From Achromobacter spanius (GTDB lineage: Bacteria > Pseudomonadota > Gammaproteobacteria > Burkholderiales > Burkholderiaceae_B): a DNA stretch of 64,000 bases. Position 1 is the stretch's first letter. The number at the start of each line of letters is the position of its first letter. The notes under the pieces were generated by a model that made no database searches, was not told the DNA's origin, and saw nothing but the letters and a program-made list of their open reading frames with translations. Location of the stretch: positions 620,001 through 684,000 of the forward strand of contig NZ_CP121261.1 of the NCBI RefSeq assembly GCF_029637605.1, read 5' to 3'. Positions 8,944 to 19,194 of the stretch are shown piece by piece. A program made the position numbers and the translations under genes.

Positions 8944-9660
8944 CTACAGTTGTATTTCCACCAAGCCCGCGTTGCGCACCACACCGCTGACCACCTGGCC
9001 GTTCGCGGTGCGGACCTGCACCCGGGCGCCGGGCGCCGCATTGTCCAGCGCCTCGCCTTCACTGCTGACCACGAAACCCTTGCCGCGCGCATTGATTCGC
9101 ACGTTGGAGCCGCGCAGCACCGTTTGGGCATTGCGTAAAGAAGAACTGCGCACCGGCTGGCCCGCGTTGATGCGGTACACGGCCGTCATGCCCTCGACCA
9201 TCTGGGGGTCGGTGATGGCGCCGGGCGGTAGCGACACCAGGTCGCCATCCCGGGGGGTAAGGTCGTCCGGTGTCAGCGCCTGGCCCGCCGCGATCAAGCG
9301 CGAAGCGACGTAATAGTACCCGGGCACGCTGACCGTGGCCTGCACATAGGTGGTCCAGGGCTTGGGCGCGCTGCACCGCACGCCCACCGTCATCCGTGAA
9401 CGCAGCCGCATGCCAGAGGGCATGAACGGGGCCATGGCGTCGCAGGGCGTCAGGTGTTCCACGCGCGGCGGGTCCACGGTAACGGCGGGCTGGCCGGGCA
9501 GGCCGGCCAATTGGTCCAGCAGATAGTCTTGCGCCGCGGTTGCGACCGCCCCGGGCGGCTGGCTGGCCACGCCTTGGGCCAGCGCGGCCCCGGAACCGGC
9601 CAGCGCCAGAACGATCAGGCCGCTTGCGCGCGCAAGGAGGAGTCGTGCGGAGATTTTCAT
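8944..9660 (-). CDS. flgA: flagella basal body P-ring formation protein FlgA
   Basis: Periplasmic chaperone that helps FlgI assemble into the P ring. It is 238 residues from the ATG at 9660. A longer frame to 9696 would need TTG and places residues before the signal peptide. N-terminal signal sequence (MKISARLLLARASGLIVLALAGSG, cleavage near ALAQG). The C-terminal SAF domain covers the last ~125 residues (VASRLIAAGQALTPDDLTPRDGDL, RNAQTVLRGSNVRI, GARVQVRTANGQVVSGVV). It is divergent from flgB, as in many flagellar clusters, with a 177-bp shared upstream region. Confidence 0.95.
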   Translation of the reverse strand: MKISARLLLARASGLIVLALAGSGAALAQGVASQPPGAVATAAQDYLLDQLAGLPGQPAVTVDPPRVEHLTPCDAMAPFMPSGMRLRSRMTVGVRCSAPKPWTTYVQATVSVPGYYYVASRLIAAGQALTPDDLTPRDGDLVSLPPGAITDPQMVEGMTAVYRINAGQPVRSSSLRNAQTVLRGSNVRINARGKGFVVSSEGEALDNAAPGARVQVRTANGQVVSGVVRNAGLVEIQL

Positions 9661-9837
9661 GATGACTGAATTGTAGGAGTCCGCGGCGCTTGGCAATACG
9701 GGAATTGGATGAGAAATGGCAGGTTATTTGGCTGATTGTGTTACGCCGCCGGCCCCTATGATTCCGTCATCCAATGGGATACCGGTGTGTTCGGCGTCCC
9801 GTGCTCTATCCGTATTGCAACGCACGAAGGCGCCACG
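9661..9837. promoter_or_regulatory. divergent flgA-flgB upstream region
   Basis: A 177-bp gap between the divergent starts of flgA and flgB must hold the promoters of both the flgA transcript and the long flgB-to-flgL operon. I see no convincing sigma-28 or sigma-54 motif. Early-class control by FlhDC with sigma-70 is the likely mode by analogy with related bacteria, but no FlhDC box can be called by eye. Confidence 0.4.
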
Positions 9838-10245
9838 ATGCTCGACAGGCTTAATGAAGATTTCCGGTTCTACCAGCAGGCTTTGGGACTGCGCGCGCAG
9901 CGCCAGGAAGTGCTGTCGTCCAACATCGCCAACGCCGACACGCCGAACTACAAGGCTCGCGACTTTGACTTCAAGACCGCGATGCAGAACGCCATGGAAG
10001 ATTCCAAGCGCCTGGCCGACACCTCGTTGACGCTGACCTCGGCACGCCACATTCCCGCCAAGGCCGTCTCGCAAGGCCCGACCGACCTGCTGTACCGCCT
10101 GCCGTACCAGCCCAGCATGGACGGCAACACGGTGGACATGGACATCGAGCGCGTGCAGTTCGCCGACAACACCTTGCACTACCAGAGCACGATGCAGATG
10201 ATCTCCGGCCGCATCCGGACGCTGCAAACCGCTATTCAGGATTGA
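9838..10245 (+). CDS. flgB: flagellar basal-body rod protein FlgB
   Basis: Proximal rod subunit in the periplasm, exported by the flagellar apparatus. It is 135 residues from the ATG at 9838, matching the family length. The open frame extends 34 codons upstream to 9736 but that part is not conserved rod sequence. N-terminal rod signature SSNIANADTPNYKARDFDFK; the C-terminal heptad helix (NTVDMDIERVQFADNTLHYQ) packs in the rod coiled-coil core. First gene of the flgBCDEFGHIJKL operon; flgC follows after 22 bp. Confidence 0.96.
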   Translation: MLDRLNEDFRFYQQALGLRAQRQEVLSSNIANADTPNYKARDFDFKTAMQNAMEDSKRLADTSLTLTSARHIPAKAVSQGPTDLLYRLPYQPSMDGNTVDMDIERVQFADNTLHYQSTMQMISGRIRTLQTAIQD

Positions 10246-10267
10246 TCCATAAAGGGAGCAACAGGCT

Positions 10268-10687
10268 ATGTCCTTGTTGAGCATTTTCGATATCGCCGGT
10301 TCCGCGCTCAGCGCGCAGTCGCAGCGCATGAACGTGTCGGCCAGCAATATGGCCAACGCCGACAGCGTCGTCGGCCCGGACGGCCAGCCGTACCGCGCCC
10401 GTCAGGTCGTGTTCCAGGTCAACCCGGCGCCCGGGCAGGCAATGGGGCAGGAGATCGGCGGCGTGCGCGTGGCCGGCGTCATCCAGGACCCGTCGCCCTT
10501 GAAGCAGGTCTACGACCCCAAGCATCCGCTGGCGGACGCCCAGGGTTACATCAGCATGCCCAACGTCGATCCGGTGGCCGAAACGGTCAACATGATCGCG
10601 GCGTCGCGGTCCTATCAAGCCAACGTCGAGGTGTTGAACACCGCCAAGTCGTTGATGCAGAAGACCCTGACCATTGGTCAATCCTAA
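10268..10687 (+). CDS. flgC: flagellar basal-body rod protein FlgC
   Basis: Proximal rod subunit, 139 residues, normal length. It has the N-terminal rod motif ([20 protein letters not shown]) and the conserved C-terminal segment with [20 protein letters not shown], which forms the paired helix of the rod domain. A good GGAG ribosome site precedes the ATG by 8 bp. It lies between flgB and flgD in the standard order. Confidence 0.97.
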   Translation: MSLLSIFDIAGSALSAQSQRMNVSASNMANADSVVGPDGQPYRARQVVFQVNPAPGQAMGQEIGGVRVAGVIQDPSPLKQVYDPKHPLADAQGYISMPNVDPVAETVNMIAASRSYQANVEVLNTAKSLMQKTLTIGQS

Positions 10688-10706
10688 TCCCTGACAGAGT
10701 GCATCC

Positions 10707-11408
10707 ATGACCACCGTCGATCAAAACACCAGCGCCACCGGCATGGCCCTGGCCCAAACGGGTTCCACCAGCTCCATCACGGCGCAGGGCCTGCAGGACC
10801 AGTTTCTGAAGCTGCTCACGACGCAGTTGCAGAACCAGGATCCGCTGAACCCGATGGAAAACGCCGAACTCACCTCGCAGATGGCGCAAATCGCGACGGT
10901 GGAAGGCGTCAATAACCTCAAGAACACCATGCTGGCCATCAGCGGCCAGATCGACGTGTCGCAGTCGATGAACGCCGTGGCGATGATCGGCAAGGGCGTG
11001 CTCGTTCCCGGCAACAAGATCAAGGTCGGTGTCGACGGCGACAACGCCGCCGAGCGCGTGGTCACCCCTTACGGCCTGGACTTGCAAGCCGACGCTCAGA
11101 AGGTGCAGGTGCGCATCGCCGACGCCAATGGCGCCATCGTGCGCACCATTGAAATGGGCGAACAGAAGACCGGCGTGTACACGCTGGATTGGGACGGCAA
11201 GAACGACAGCGGCGTGGTGCTGGAGCCGGGCGCGTACACCGTGTCCGTCCTGGCCACCGACGGCGACGGCAAGAAGGTCAATTCGGAAGTGCTGAGCTAC
11301 GGCCAGGTCAAGAGCGTGGCGTATTCCACCGAAGGCTTGCGTCTGGACATGGGCCTGGACGGCCAGGCCAGCATGCTGGATGTGCGTAAGGTAATCGGCG
11401 GCGCCTGA
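10707..11408 (+). CDS. flgD: flagellar hook assembly (cap) protein FlgD
   Basis: Scaffold that caps the growing hook and promotes FlgE polymerisation; discarded when the hook is complete. It is 233 residues. The N-terminal export region is followed by QFLKLLTTQLQNQDPLNPME and ELTSQMAQIATVEGVNNL, the FlgD hallmarks. The C-terminal half is the FlgD Ig/tudor-like domain with YTLDWDGKNDSGVVLEPGAY. Located 19 bp after flgC and 71 bp before flgE. Confidence 0.97.
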   Translation: MTTVDQNTSATGMALAQTGSTSSITAQGLQDQFLKLLTTQLQNQDPLNPMENAELTSQMAQIATVEGVNNLKNTMLAISGQIDVSQSMNAVAMIGKGVLVPGNKIKVGVDGDNAAERVVTPYGLDLQADAQKVQVRIADANGAIVRTIEMGEQKTGVYTLDWDGKNDSGVVLEPGAYTVSVLATDGDGKKVNSEVLSYGQVKSVAYSTEGLRLDMGLDGQASMLDVRKVIGGA

Positions 11409-11479
11409 ATCGGGCGGACATGAAACGGTGCCGGCGCACGGGCGGCGGCTTTCCTAGATAAAGATCAGCGAGAGAAAAC

Positions 11480-12946
11480 ATGGGCTTCGGACAAGGACTA
11501 AGCGGCTTGAACGCCGCATCGCAAAACCTGGACGTTATCGGCAACAACATTGCCAACTCCGGCACCGTCGGCTTCAAATCGGCCACCGCGTCGTTTGCCG
11601 ACGTCTACGCCAGCTCGCGTGTGGGCCTGGGTGTGAAAGTGGCCGCCATCAACCAGCGTTTCACGGTGGGTACCGTGCAGGGCGGCGGCGGCGAATACGA
11701 CATTGCCATCGACGGCGCCAAGGGCATGTTCCGCCTGACCGACCAAAGCGGCGCGGTCATGTATTCGCGCAACGGCGAATTCCTGGTCGACAAGAACAGC
11801 TACATCGTCAACGCCCAGGGCTACCGCCTGACGGGCTACCCGGCGGGCGCCATCGGCGCGAATCCGGTCGAACTGCAAGTGCCCACCGCCAACGTGGCGC
11901 CCGAGGCCACCACCACGGGCACCACCGTGGCCAACCTGAACGCCAACGCCAAAGTGGTGTATTTGACGGATACCGTGACCACGCCGGCCGTCAACGGCAC
12001 AGTCAACCTGGGCGGCACGGACTATGAATTCACGCGCAACGCGACGGGTGATCTGGTCTGGGCAGCCGGTGTGCCGCCCGACGCCACGTACGGCACCGCG
12101 CCGAACGAGATCGTTGTTGCCGGGGGCGTTATCACTTCGGGCGACATCACCCAGGTTCCGGGCTACGTCAACTACACCGCCGAGGTCACGGAAATCGGCC
12201 GTCCGTTCGATCCGACCATTTCCAGCAGCTACACCAACGCCTCGCCCATGACGGTGTTTGACTCCCTGGGCAACTCGCACCAGGTGATGCAGTACTTCGT
12301 CAAGCGTCCTGCCGACGCCGCGGGCAACAGCGTCTATGACGTGTACTACACGATGGACGGCCAGGCCATGGCGCCGACCACGCAGGCAGGCGGCGTGTGG
12401 GGCAACCCCCAGCAGTTCACGTTCAACAAGGCCGGCGCGATGACCAGCGCCCCGGTCGTGACGCTGAGCTTTGCCACGCCCGGCGGCGACGTGACGCCGG
12501 CCGACCCGCTCAGCATCGCCATGAACTACACCGGCACCACGCAATACGGCAGCGACTACAAGCTGGTGGCCAAGCCCGACGGCTACACCTCCGGCGAATT
12601 CAGCGGCATCAACGTGGGCGCCGACGGCAGCCTGGTGGCCAGCTACACCAACGGCGAAACGCAAGTGGTCGGCAACATCGTGCTGGCTGACTTCTCCAAC
12701 CTGCAAGGCTTGCAGCCCGTGGGCAACAACGCCTGGACCGAAACGGCCGCCTCCGGCCAGCCGATCCTGGGCCAGCCCGGCACCAACGGCATGTCCCGCG
12801 TGGTCGGTCAGGCCACCGAAGCGTCCAACGTCGACATGAGCAAGGAACTGGTCAACATGATCATTGCCCAGCGCACGTACCAGGCCAACTCGCAAACCAT
12901 CAAGACCCAGGACGAAATCATGCAAGTCCTGATGAACCTGAAGTAA
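11480..12946 (+). CDS. flgE: flagellar hook protein FlgE
   Basis: Structural subunit of the hook. It is 488 residues, longer than enteric FlgE (about 400) because of a larger variable central domain. N-terminal motif GLNAASQNLDVIGNNIANSGTVGFK is split from the C-terminal coiled segment (EASNVDMSKELVNMIIAQRT, then KTQDEIMQVLMNLK) by the exposed D1/D2 domains. The ATG is preceded by a GAGAG ribosome site. Expression is presumably from the flgB operon; I see no separate promoter in the 71-bp gap after flgD. Confidence 0.97.
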   Translation: MGFGQGLSGLNAASQNLDVIGNNIANSGTVGFKSATASFADVYASSRVGLGVKVAAINQRFTVGTVQGGGGEYDIAIDGAKGMFRLTDQSGAVMYSRNGEFLVDKNSYIVNAQGYRLTGYPAGAIGANPVELQVPTANVAPEATTTGTTVANLNANAKVVYLTDTVTTPAVNGTVNLGGTDYEFTRNATGDLVWAAGVPPDATYGTAPNEIVVAGGVITSGDITQVPGYVNYTAEVTEIGRPFDPTISSSYTNASPMTVFDSLGNSHQVMQYFVKRPADAAGNSVYDVYYTMDGQAMAPTTQAGGVWGNPQQFTFNKAGAMTSAPVVTLSFATPGGDVTPADPLSIAMNYTGTTQYGSDYKLVAKPDGYTSGEFSGINVGADGSLVASYTNGETQVVGNIVLADFSNLQGLQPVGNNAWTETAASGQPILGQPGTNGMSRVVGQATEASNVDMSKELVNMIIAQRTYQANSQTIKTQDEIMQVLMNLK

Positions 12947-12979
12947 AGCTGGCTCGCGACGACACCGACGGAATAGGCA

Positions 12980-13741
12980 ATGGACAGAATCATCTACACC
13001 GCCATGAATGGCGCAGCGCGTATCACTGAGCATCAGGCCGCGCTCTCCAACAACATGGCCAACGTGAACACGACGGGCTTTCGCGAGCAGATCGCGCTGT
13101 ACCGCTCGGTTCCGATGGCGGACGGGGTGAGTCTGCCGACGCGGGTTTCGACGGTGGCGTCCACCCCCGGCAACAGCTTCCAGATGGGCACGATGCAGAC
13201 CACGGGCCGCGACCTGGACGTGGCGCTGGCCAGTGAAAACGGCTGGATCGCCGTGCAGACCCCGCAAGGCGAGGCCTACACGCGCAACGGCAGCCTGCAA
13301 GTGGGCATCAACGGCCTGTTGCAGACTTCCCTGGGTCAGCCGGTGCTGTCGGACCAGGGCGGTCCCATCGACGTGCCCGACCAGGCCGCGCTGAGCATCA
13401 CGTCGGACGGCACCATCACCGCCATTGGCGCGGGCGACGGTCCGAACAACATCCTGAACCTGGGCCGCCTGAAGCTGGCCAACCCGAACAACGCGCAACT
13501 GGTGCATGGCGACGACGGCGTGTTCCGCATGGCGCCGGTCAATGGCCAGCCGGCGCCGCCCGTGCCCGCCGACCCCGGCCTGCGCCTGTTGTCGGGCGTG
13601 CTGGAAGGCAGCAACACCAATCCGATGAAGGCGATGGTGGGCATGATTGAAAACGCCCGCCGCTTCGAGCAGCAGATGCAGGTGATCCAGCAGTCCGACC
13701 GCAACGCCGAACGCGCCAACGGCATCCTGTCCGTCAGCTGA
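12980..13741 (+). CDS. flgF: flagellar basal-body rod protein FlgF
   Basis: Proximal rod subunit joining FlgB/FlgC to FlgG. It is 253 residues, family-typical. N-terminus DRIIYTAMNGAARITEHQAA with SNNMANVNTTGFR; C-terminus has GVLEGSNTNPMKAMVGMIEN ending in the rod helix. 33 bp after flgE and 63 bp before flgG. Homologous to FlgG next door. Confidence 0.97.
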   Translation: MDRIIYTAMNGAARITEHQAALSNNMANVNTTGFREQIALYRSVPMADGVSLPTRVSTVASTPGNSFQMGTMQTTGRDLDVALASENGWIAVQTPQGEAYTRNGSLQVGINGLLQTSLGQPVLSDQGGPIDVPDQAALSITSDGTITAIGAGDGPNNILNLGRLKLANPNNAQLVHGDDGVFRMAPVNGQPAPPVPADPGLRLLSGVLEGSNTNPMKAMVGMIENARRFEQQMQVIQQSDRNAERANGILSVS

Positions 13742-13804
13742 TTCGGCCGCTGATTCAAACAATTTTCGCGCGCGGCCGGGCCGCGCCACTAGGAGTACTT
13801 CATC

Positions 13805-14590
13805 ATGATGCGTTCACTGTGGATTGCCAAGACGGGCCTGGAAGGGCAGCAGATGTCCATGGACGTGATCTCCAATAACCTGGCCAACGTCTCCACCAAC
13901 GGGTTCAAGCGCGGCCGCGCCGTGTTCCAGGACCTGATGTACCAGACGCTGCGCCAGCCTGGCGCCCAGGTGGGCGACGCCACGCAACTGCCGTCCGGCC
14001 TGCAGCTGGGCACGGGCGCGCGCGTGGCCGCCACCGAACGCATCCACACGGATGGCAACCTGAACAACACCGGCGGCGAAATGGATATCGCCATCAACGG
14101 CCGGGGTTTCCTGCAAGTGGAACTGCCTGACGGCACCCAGGGCTACACCCGTGACGGCGCGCTGCAACGCGACCAGAACGGCCAGTTGACCACGGTGTCC
14201 GGCTACGTGATCCAGCCGCCGATGAACGTGCCGGACAACGCCTTGTCCATCTCCATCGGCAAGGACGGCATCGTGTCGGTGACGCAGCCTGGCGCGGCCG
14301 GCGTGAACGTGCAGATCGGCCAATTGCAGATCGCCACCTTCATCAACCCGACCGGCCTGCAAAGCATTGGCGAAAACCTGTATCTGGAAACGGATGCCTC
14401 CGGCCCCGCCAACCTGCTGCAGCCGGGTGTGGACGGCGCGGGTTCGATCATGCAGAACTACGTTGAAACCTCGAACGTGAACGTTGCTGAAGAACTGGTC
14501 AACATGATCACGACCCAGCGCGCTTATGAAATGAACAGCAAGGCCGTCAAGACCTCTGACGAGATGCTGGCCCGCCTGTCCCAACTGTGA
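13805..14590 (+). CDS. flgG: flagellar distal rod protein FlgG
   Basis: Distal rod subunit, 261 residues, the standard length. N-terminus [20 protein letters not shown] and [20 protein letters not shown]-terminus [20 protein letters not shown] followed by [16 protein letters not shown]. The start may be either of two adjacent ATG codons (13805 or 13808). AGGAG precedes by ~11 bp. The stop codon overlaps the flgH start (TGATG). Confidence 0.97.
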   Translation: MMRSLWIAKTGLEGQQMSMDVISNNLANVSTNGFKRGRAVFQDLMYQTLRQPGAQVGDATQLPSGLQLGTGARVAATERIHTDGNLNNTGGEMDIAINGRGFLQVELPDGTQGYTRDGALQRDQNGQLTTVSGYVIQPPMNVPDNALSISIGKDGIVSVTQPGAAGVNVQIGQLQIATFINPTGLQSIGENLYLETDASGPANLLQPGVDGAGSIMQNYVETSNVNVAEELVNMITTQRAYEMNSKAVKTSDEMLARLSQL

Positions 14591-15279
14591 TGCCCATGTC
14601 TGTCCTGCGTCTGGTATTCAGTGCGGCGCTGGCGTTGCTGGCGGCCGGTTGCGCCATCATTCCGCCCGAGCCCATCGTGACCGGGCCGACGACCGCCGCG
14701 CCGCCGCCGCCGCCCATGCCCATGGCGCAGCCCACGGGCTCGATCTATCAGCCCACCACCTACGGCAACTATCCCTTGTTCGAAGACCGGCGGCCGCGCA
14801 ATGTGGGCGACATCGTCACCATCGTGCTGAACGAGCGCACCAACGCGTCCAAGAACGTCGCCACGAACACCAACCGCACCGGCTCGACCACGCTGGGCAT
14901 TGCGGCGGCGCCGTCGTTCATGGGCAGTTGGGCCAACGCCAATCTGAATACCGAGGCCAATGGCGGCAACGTCTCGCAAGGCAAGGGCGACAGCACCGCC
15001 AACAACGCCTTCACCGGCACCATCACCACCACGGTGGTGGGCGTGATGTCCAACGGCAACTTGCAGGTGGCTGGCGAGAAGCAGATCGCAATCAACCGCG
15101 GCAGCGAGTACGTACGCTTTGCCGGGGTGGTCGACCCGCGCTCCATCACCGGCACGAGCACCGTGTCGTCCACGCAAGTGGCTGACGCCCGCATTGAATA
15201 CCGCAGCAAGGGCGTCATGGACGAAGTCCAGACCATGGGCTGGCTGCAACGCTTCTTCCTGCTTGCCTCGCCGTTCTGA
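14590..15279 (+). CDS. flgH: flagellar L-ring lipoprotein FlgH
   Basis: Outer-membrane L-ring subunit around the rod. It is 229 residues from the ATG at 14590, one base overlapping the flgG stop; a second in-frame ATG at 14596 is also possible. Lipoprotein signal sequence with lipobox LAAGC. Conserved core: [60 protein letters not shown] and the end [20 protein letters not shown]. It works with FlgI, encoded just downstream. Confidence 0.97.
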   Translation: MPMSVLRLVFSAALALLAAGCAIIPPEPIVTGPTTAAPPPPPMPMAQPTGSIYQPTTYGNYPLFEDRRPRNVGDIVTIVLNERTNASKNVATNTNRTGSTTLGIAAAPSFMGSWANANLNTEANGGNVSQGKGDSTANNAFTGTITTTVVGVMSNGNLQVAGEKQIAINRGSEYVRFAGVVDPRSITGTSTVSSTQVADARIEYRSKGVMDEVQTMGWLQRFFLLASPF

Positions 15280-15281
15280 TC

Positions 15282-16418
15282 ATGACAAAAACCACTCCGA
15301 TATCCGCCGCGCTGTCCTTGTTCGCCCGTGTGTGCGTGGCGGTGGGGCTGCTTGCCGGCGCCGGCGCGGCGCAGGCTGAAAGGCTCAAGGATCTGGCGTC
15401 GATCCAGGGCGTGCGGGGCAACCAGTTGATCGGCTACGGCCTGGTCGTGGGCCTGGACGGCAGCGGCGACCAGGTGCGCCAGACGCCCTTCACCCAGCAA
15501 AGCCTGACCAACATGCTGTCGCAACTAGGCATCACGGTGCCCGCGGGCAGCAACATGCAATTGAAGAACGTGGCGGCCGTGATGGTCACCACCACTTTGC
15601 CGGCGTTTGCCCGGCCCGGCCAGACGCTGGACGTGGTGGTGTCGTCCATGGGTAATGCCAAGAGCCTGCGTGGCGGCACCTTGCTGATGACGCCGTTGAA
15701 GGGCGCCGACAGCCAGGTCTACGCGATTGCCCAGGGCAACATCCTGGTGGGCGGCGCGGGCGCGTCGGCCGGTGGCTCCAGCGTGCAGATCAACCAATTG
15801 AACGGCGGCCGCATCAGCGCGGGCGCCATCGTCGAACGCGGCGTGCCCACCACGTTCTCGCGCGACGGCTATATCCACCTCGAACTGAACAACACCGACT
15901 TCGGCACGGCGCAGAACGTGGCGGTGGCCTTGAACCGCAAGTTCGGCCAGGGCACGGCCACCGCGCTGGACGGCCGCGTGGTGCAGGTGCGCACGCCCAT
16001 GGAGCAGTCCTCGCAGGCGCGCTTCCTGTCGCAGGTTGAAGACCTGCAGGTAACGCGCGCGCCCACGGTCGCCAAGGTCATCATCAATGCCCGCACGGGT
16101 TCGGTCGTCATGAACCGCACGGTCATGATTGAAGAAGCCGCCGTGGCGCACGGCAACCTGTCGGTCATCATCAACCGCCAGAACCAGGTGTCGCAGCCGG
16201 ACACGCCCTTCACCGAAGGGCAGACGGTGGTGGTGCCCAATACGCAGATCGAAGTGCGGCAGGACAATGGTTCGTTGCAGCGCGTGAGCACGAGCGCCAA
16301 CCTGGCTGACGTGGTCAAGGGCCTGAACGCCCTGGGCGCCACGCCGCAAGACCTGCTGGCAATTCTGCAGGCCATGAAGTCGGCGGGCGCCTTGCGTGCC
16401 GAACTGGAAATCATCTGA
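15282..16418 (+). CDS. flgI: flagellar P-ring protein FlgI
   Basis: Periplasmic P-ring subunit, 378 residues, normal length. A Sec signal sequence (residues 1-32, ending AGAAQAE) is followed by the family start [20 protein letters not shown] and [11 protein letters not shown]. Later motifs are [17 protein letters not shown] and [20 protein letters not shown]. It needs FlgA (8944-9660) as its chaperone. Two bp separate it from flgH and 5 bp from flgJ. Confidence 0.98.
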   Translation: MTKTTPISAALSLFARVCVAVGLLAGAGAAQAERLKDLASIQGVRGNQLIGYGLVVGLDGSGDQVRQTPFTQQSLTNMLSQLGITVPAGSNMQLKNVAAVMVTTTLPAFARPGQTLDVVVSSMGNAKSLRGGTLLMTPLKGADSQVYAIAQGNILVGGAGASAGGSSVQINQLNGGRISAGAIVERGVPTTFSRDGYIHLELNNTDFGTAQNVAVALNRKFGQGTATALDGRVVQVRTPMEQSSQARFLSQVEDLQVTRAPTVAKVIINARTGSVVMNRTVMIEEAAVAHGNLSVIINRQNQVSQPDTPFTEGQTVVVPNTQIEVRQDNGSLQRVSTSANLADVVKGLNALGATPQDLLAILQAMKSAGALRAELEII

Positions 16419-16423
16419 CGGCC

Positions 16424-17401
16424 ATGGCAATTACCCAAGACGCGGCGCGCGGCGCCACCCGGCAGGACTCGGTGTTCGACATGGGCCGCCTGTCGGACCT
16501 GAAGCGCGACGTCAAAAAAGACCCCGCCGGCACCGAGCAGCAGCGGCAGGTCGCCAAGCAGTTCGAAGCCCTGTTCCTGCAGATGATGGTCAAGCGCATG
16601 CGCGAGGCCACGCCCAAGGAAGGGCTGTTCGATTCGCAACAGACGCAGATGCTGCAGTCCATGGCGGACGAGCAATTGGCGCTGCACCTGGCGTCGCCCG
16701 GGATCGGGCTGACCCAGTCCATCCTGGCGCAGATGCAGCAAGGCAAGCCGGCGGACATGTCCGACGACGCCGTGCGCGCCATCGCCCAGGGCGGTGACCT
16801 GGATTTCCGCACGGGCGGCTCGCGCGAGGTATCTGCGCTGCTGAACGTCATGCGCAACAACCGCGCCAGCGACCGCGCGCTGGCGGCGGCCGAGGGCGCG
16901 CCCGACCACGTGGTCGACTTCGTGTCGAAGATGTCGCGCGCGGCCAACCTGGCGTCGCAGGAAAGCGGGGTGCCGGCTCGCCTGATCATGGGGCAGGCCG
17001 CCCTGGAATCGGGTTGGGGCAAGCGCGAAATCAAGCATCCGGATGGCAGCACCAGCTACAACCTGTTCGGCATCAAGGCGGGCGGCAGTTGGAAGGGCCA
17101 GGTCGTCAATGTGCTGACCACCGAATACGAAGACGGCGTCGCGAAAAAAGTGACGCAGCCGTTCCGGGCCTATGCGTCCTACGAAGAATCGTTCGCGGAT
17201 TACGCCCGCCTGATCGGCAACAGCCCGCGCTATGAAGCCGTCACGCAGGCCCGCAACGAAATCGACGCGGCCCGCAAGATCCAGGATGCCGGCTATGCGA
17301 CCGACCCGCGCTACGCGCAAAAACTGATCGGCATCATGGGCCAGTTACGTGGGGCAGCGTCCGACGTGGAAATTTCTCGTCAGATGTTGGAAGGACTCTA
17401 A
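16424..17401 (+). CDS. flgJ: FlgJ, rod cap and peptidoglycan hydrolase
   Basis: Dual-domain FlgJ: rod-assembly scaffold plus murein hydrolase that opens the cell wall for the rod. It is 325 residues. The N-terminal part (QFEALFLQMMVKRMREATP, DEQLALHLASPGIGL) is the rod-capping domain. From about residue 155 on is the glucosaminidase-type domain, with the catalytic Glu in AALESGWGKREI and YNLFGIKAGGSWKG. This two-domain form is typical of beta- and gammaproteobacteria. It is 73 bp upstream of flgK. Confidence 0.97.
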   Translation: MAITQDAARGATRQDSVFDMGRLSDLKRDVKKDPAGTEQQRQVAKQFEALFLQMMVKRMREATPKEGLFDSQQTQMLQSMADEQLALHLASPGIGLTQSILAQMQQGKPADMSDDAVRAIAQGGDLDFRTGGSREVSALLNVMRNNRASDRALAAAEGAPDHVVDFVSKMSRAANLASQESGVPARLIMGQAALESGWGKREIKHPDGSTSYNLFGIKAGGSWKGQVVNVLTTEYEDGVAKKVTQPFRAYASYEESFADYARLIGNSPRYEAVTQARNEIDAARKIQDAGYATDPRYAQKLIGIMGQLRGAASDVEISRQMLEGL

Positions 17402-17474
17402 ATTTGGACGATCTCCTGCCGTTATTGGAGTATCCAGAGATATCACCTGCGGTTACACACGGGGCATTGTTAGC

Positions 17475-19147
17475 ATGAACTTGTACAAAACAGCGCTGGG
17501 CGGGCTGAATGCCGCCCAGGCAGGCTTGGCAACCACCACCCACAACATCAACAATGCCACCACGGTGGGCTACAACCGTCAGCGCGTGCTGACGTCGACC
17601 GCCGGCGCCCAAGCCACCAGCAACGGTTACATTGGCCGCGGCGTGCAGGTTGACACCGTTGAACGCAGCTACGACAGCTTTCTGTACAAGCAGTTGGTCG
17701 GCTCGACCGGCAGCGGCGCGCAGTTGCAGACGCAGTTTGCCCAGGTGTCGCAGATCAACAACCTGTTTGCCGACCGCACCGTGGGTATCGCCCCGGGCCT
17801 GACCGACTTCTTCACCAGCATGAACACGGTCGCCAGCAAGCCGGCCGACCCGGCGGCGCGCGCCGACCTCCTGGGCAAAGCCAATAGCCTGACCACGCAG
17901 ATCCGTTCGGCCTATACCGAAATGCAGAATCAGCGTGAAGGCCTGAACACGCAGATCACCACCACGGTTGAACAGGTCAACAGCTACCTGGGCCGTATCG
18001 ACGACCTGAACACGCAAATTTCGCTGGCTTCCGGCAAAGCCGGTGGCAGCCCCCCAACGACCTGCTCGACCAACGCGACCAGGCCGTGCTGGAACTGAAC
18101 CAGCTTATCGGCATCACGACCTATCCGCAGGGCGACAAGATCAATATCTCGTTGACCAAGGGTGGCCAGTCGCTGCTGGCGGGCACCACGCTGTATCCCT
18201 TGCAGGCCGTGCCGTCGACCAAGGACGCCAGCCGCACGGTCATCGCCTACACCCTGCCGGCCGGTTCGGGCAAGACGGTGGCGGTGGAAATGGACGACAG
18301 CGAAATCACCGGCGGCACGCTGGGTGGTCTGTTGCAGTTCCGCTCGTCGTCGCTGGACCTGATGCAGAACCAACTGGGCCAGATGGCCGTTGGCCTGGCG
18401 CTGTCGTTCAACGAACAGCACACCCAAGGCCTGGACCAGAACGGCAACCCGGGCACCGATTTCTTCAGCGTCAGCTCGCCCGAGGCCGTACCGAACACCG
18501 CGAACAAGAGCAACGCGCAGATCACGGGCGAATTCACCACCCTGGGCAACATCAATGCCAAGGACTACGAGATTTCGTTCGACGGCACCAACTACCAGGT
18601 GCTGCGCATGCCGGAAGGCTCGCGTGTCTATAACGGACCCGCCACCGGCACGCCGCCCAACGCCACGCTGAACCTGGACGCCGAGATGGGCGTGACGCTG
18701 ACGATCGATGCGCCGCCCCAGGCCGGCGACAAGTGGTCGCTGTCGCCCACGCGCAATGCCGCGCGCGACATCAACGTGCTGATTACCGATCCGGAAAAGG
18801 TGGCCGCGGCTGACGCCGAGGGCGGCGACGCCAACGGCAAGAACGCGCTGAAACTGGCGCAACTGCAAAGCGCCAAGGTGTTGGGCCACGGCACCATGAG
18901 CACCACCGACATGTTCGCGCAGGTGGTGAACACGGTGGGCGTGCAGACCGCCCAGGTGAAGTCGGCCGCCACCGCGCAAGCCAACCTGATCAAGCAGACC
19001 ACCGCTGCCCAGCAGTCGGTGTCGGGTGTCAACCTGAACGAAGAATACGTCAGCCTTTCGTTGTACCAAGAGCAGTACCAGGCCAGCGCGCGCATCATCG
19101 ATGTGGCCAGCACCGTGTTCGACACGCTGCTGGGCCTGCGTGGTTAA
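17475..19147 (+). pseudogene. flgK: flgK, hook-filament junction protein HAP1, frameshifted at a C-run
   Basis: Hook-associated protein 1, needed to join filament to hook. The 5' part (17475-~18055) encodes the canonical start MNLYKTALGGLNAAQAGLAT and THNINNATTVGYNRQR. The frame then runs out of family sequence and stops at 18098. The remaining protein continues in the -1 frame from 18056 to 19147, ending in the conserved VNLNEEYVSLSLYQEQYQAS. The shift maps to six C residues at 18050-18055. Seven Cs would restore SPPNDLLDQRDQAVLELNQL and an intact 557-residue protein. As written only a ~207-residue fragment is made. It could be a real or phase-variable mutation, or a sequencing error in a homopolymer. 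Neighbours flgJ and flgL are intact. Confidence 0.92.
18050..18055 (+). other. C6 homopolymer at the flgK frameshift
   Basis: Six consecutive cytosines where the reading frame on both sides requires seven. A tract of this length is a plausible slippage site and also a common sequencing-error site. Confidence 0.85.
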
Positions 19148-19194
19148 TACGAGCGTTCTATTGTGATGACTAAAAAGAATTTCGGAGCTGCACC

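Noticed and set aside
9715..9740. Possible sigma-54 promoter before flgB (TGGCAGGTTATTTGGC)
   Set aside because: The second element should read TTGC; here it is TGGC, and no sigma-54 activator gene is in the window.
11498..13789. Very long open frame (763 codons) antisense to flgE and flgF
   Set aside because: Shadow frame in GC-rich DNA; Gly/Arg/His-rich with no family pattern, while flgE and flgF on the plus strand are textbook.
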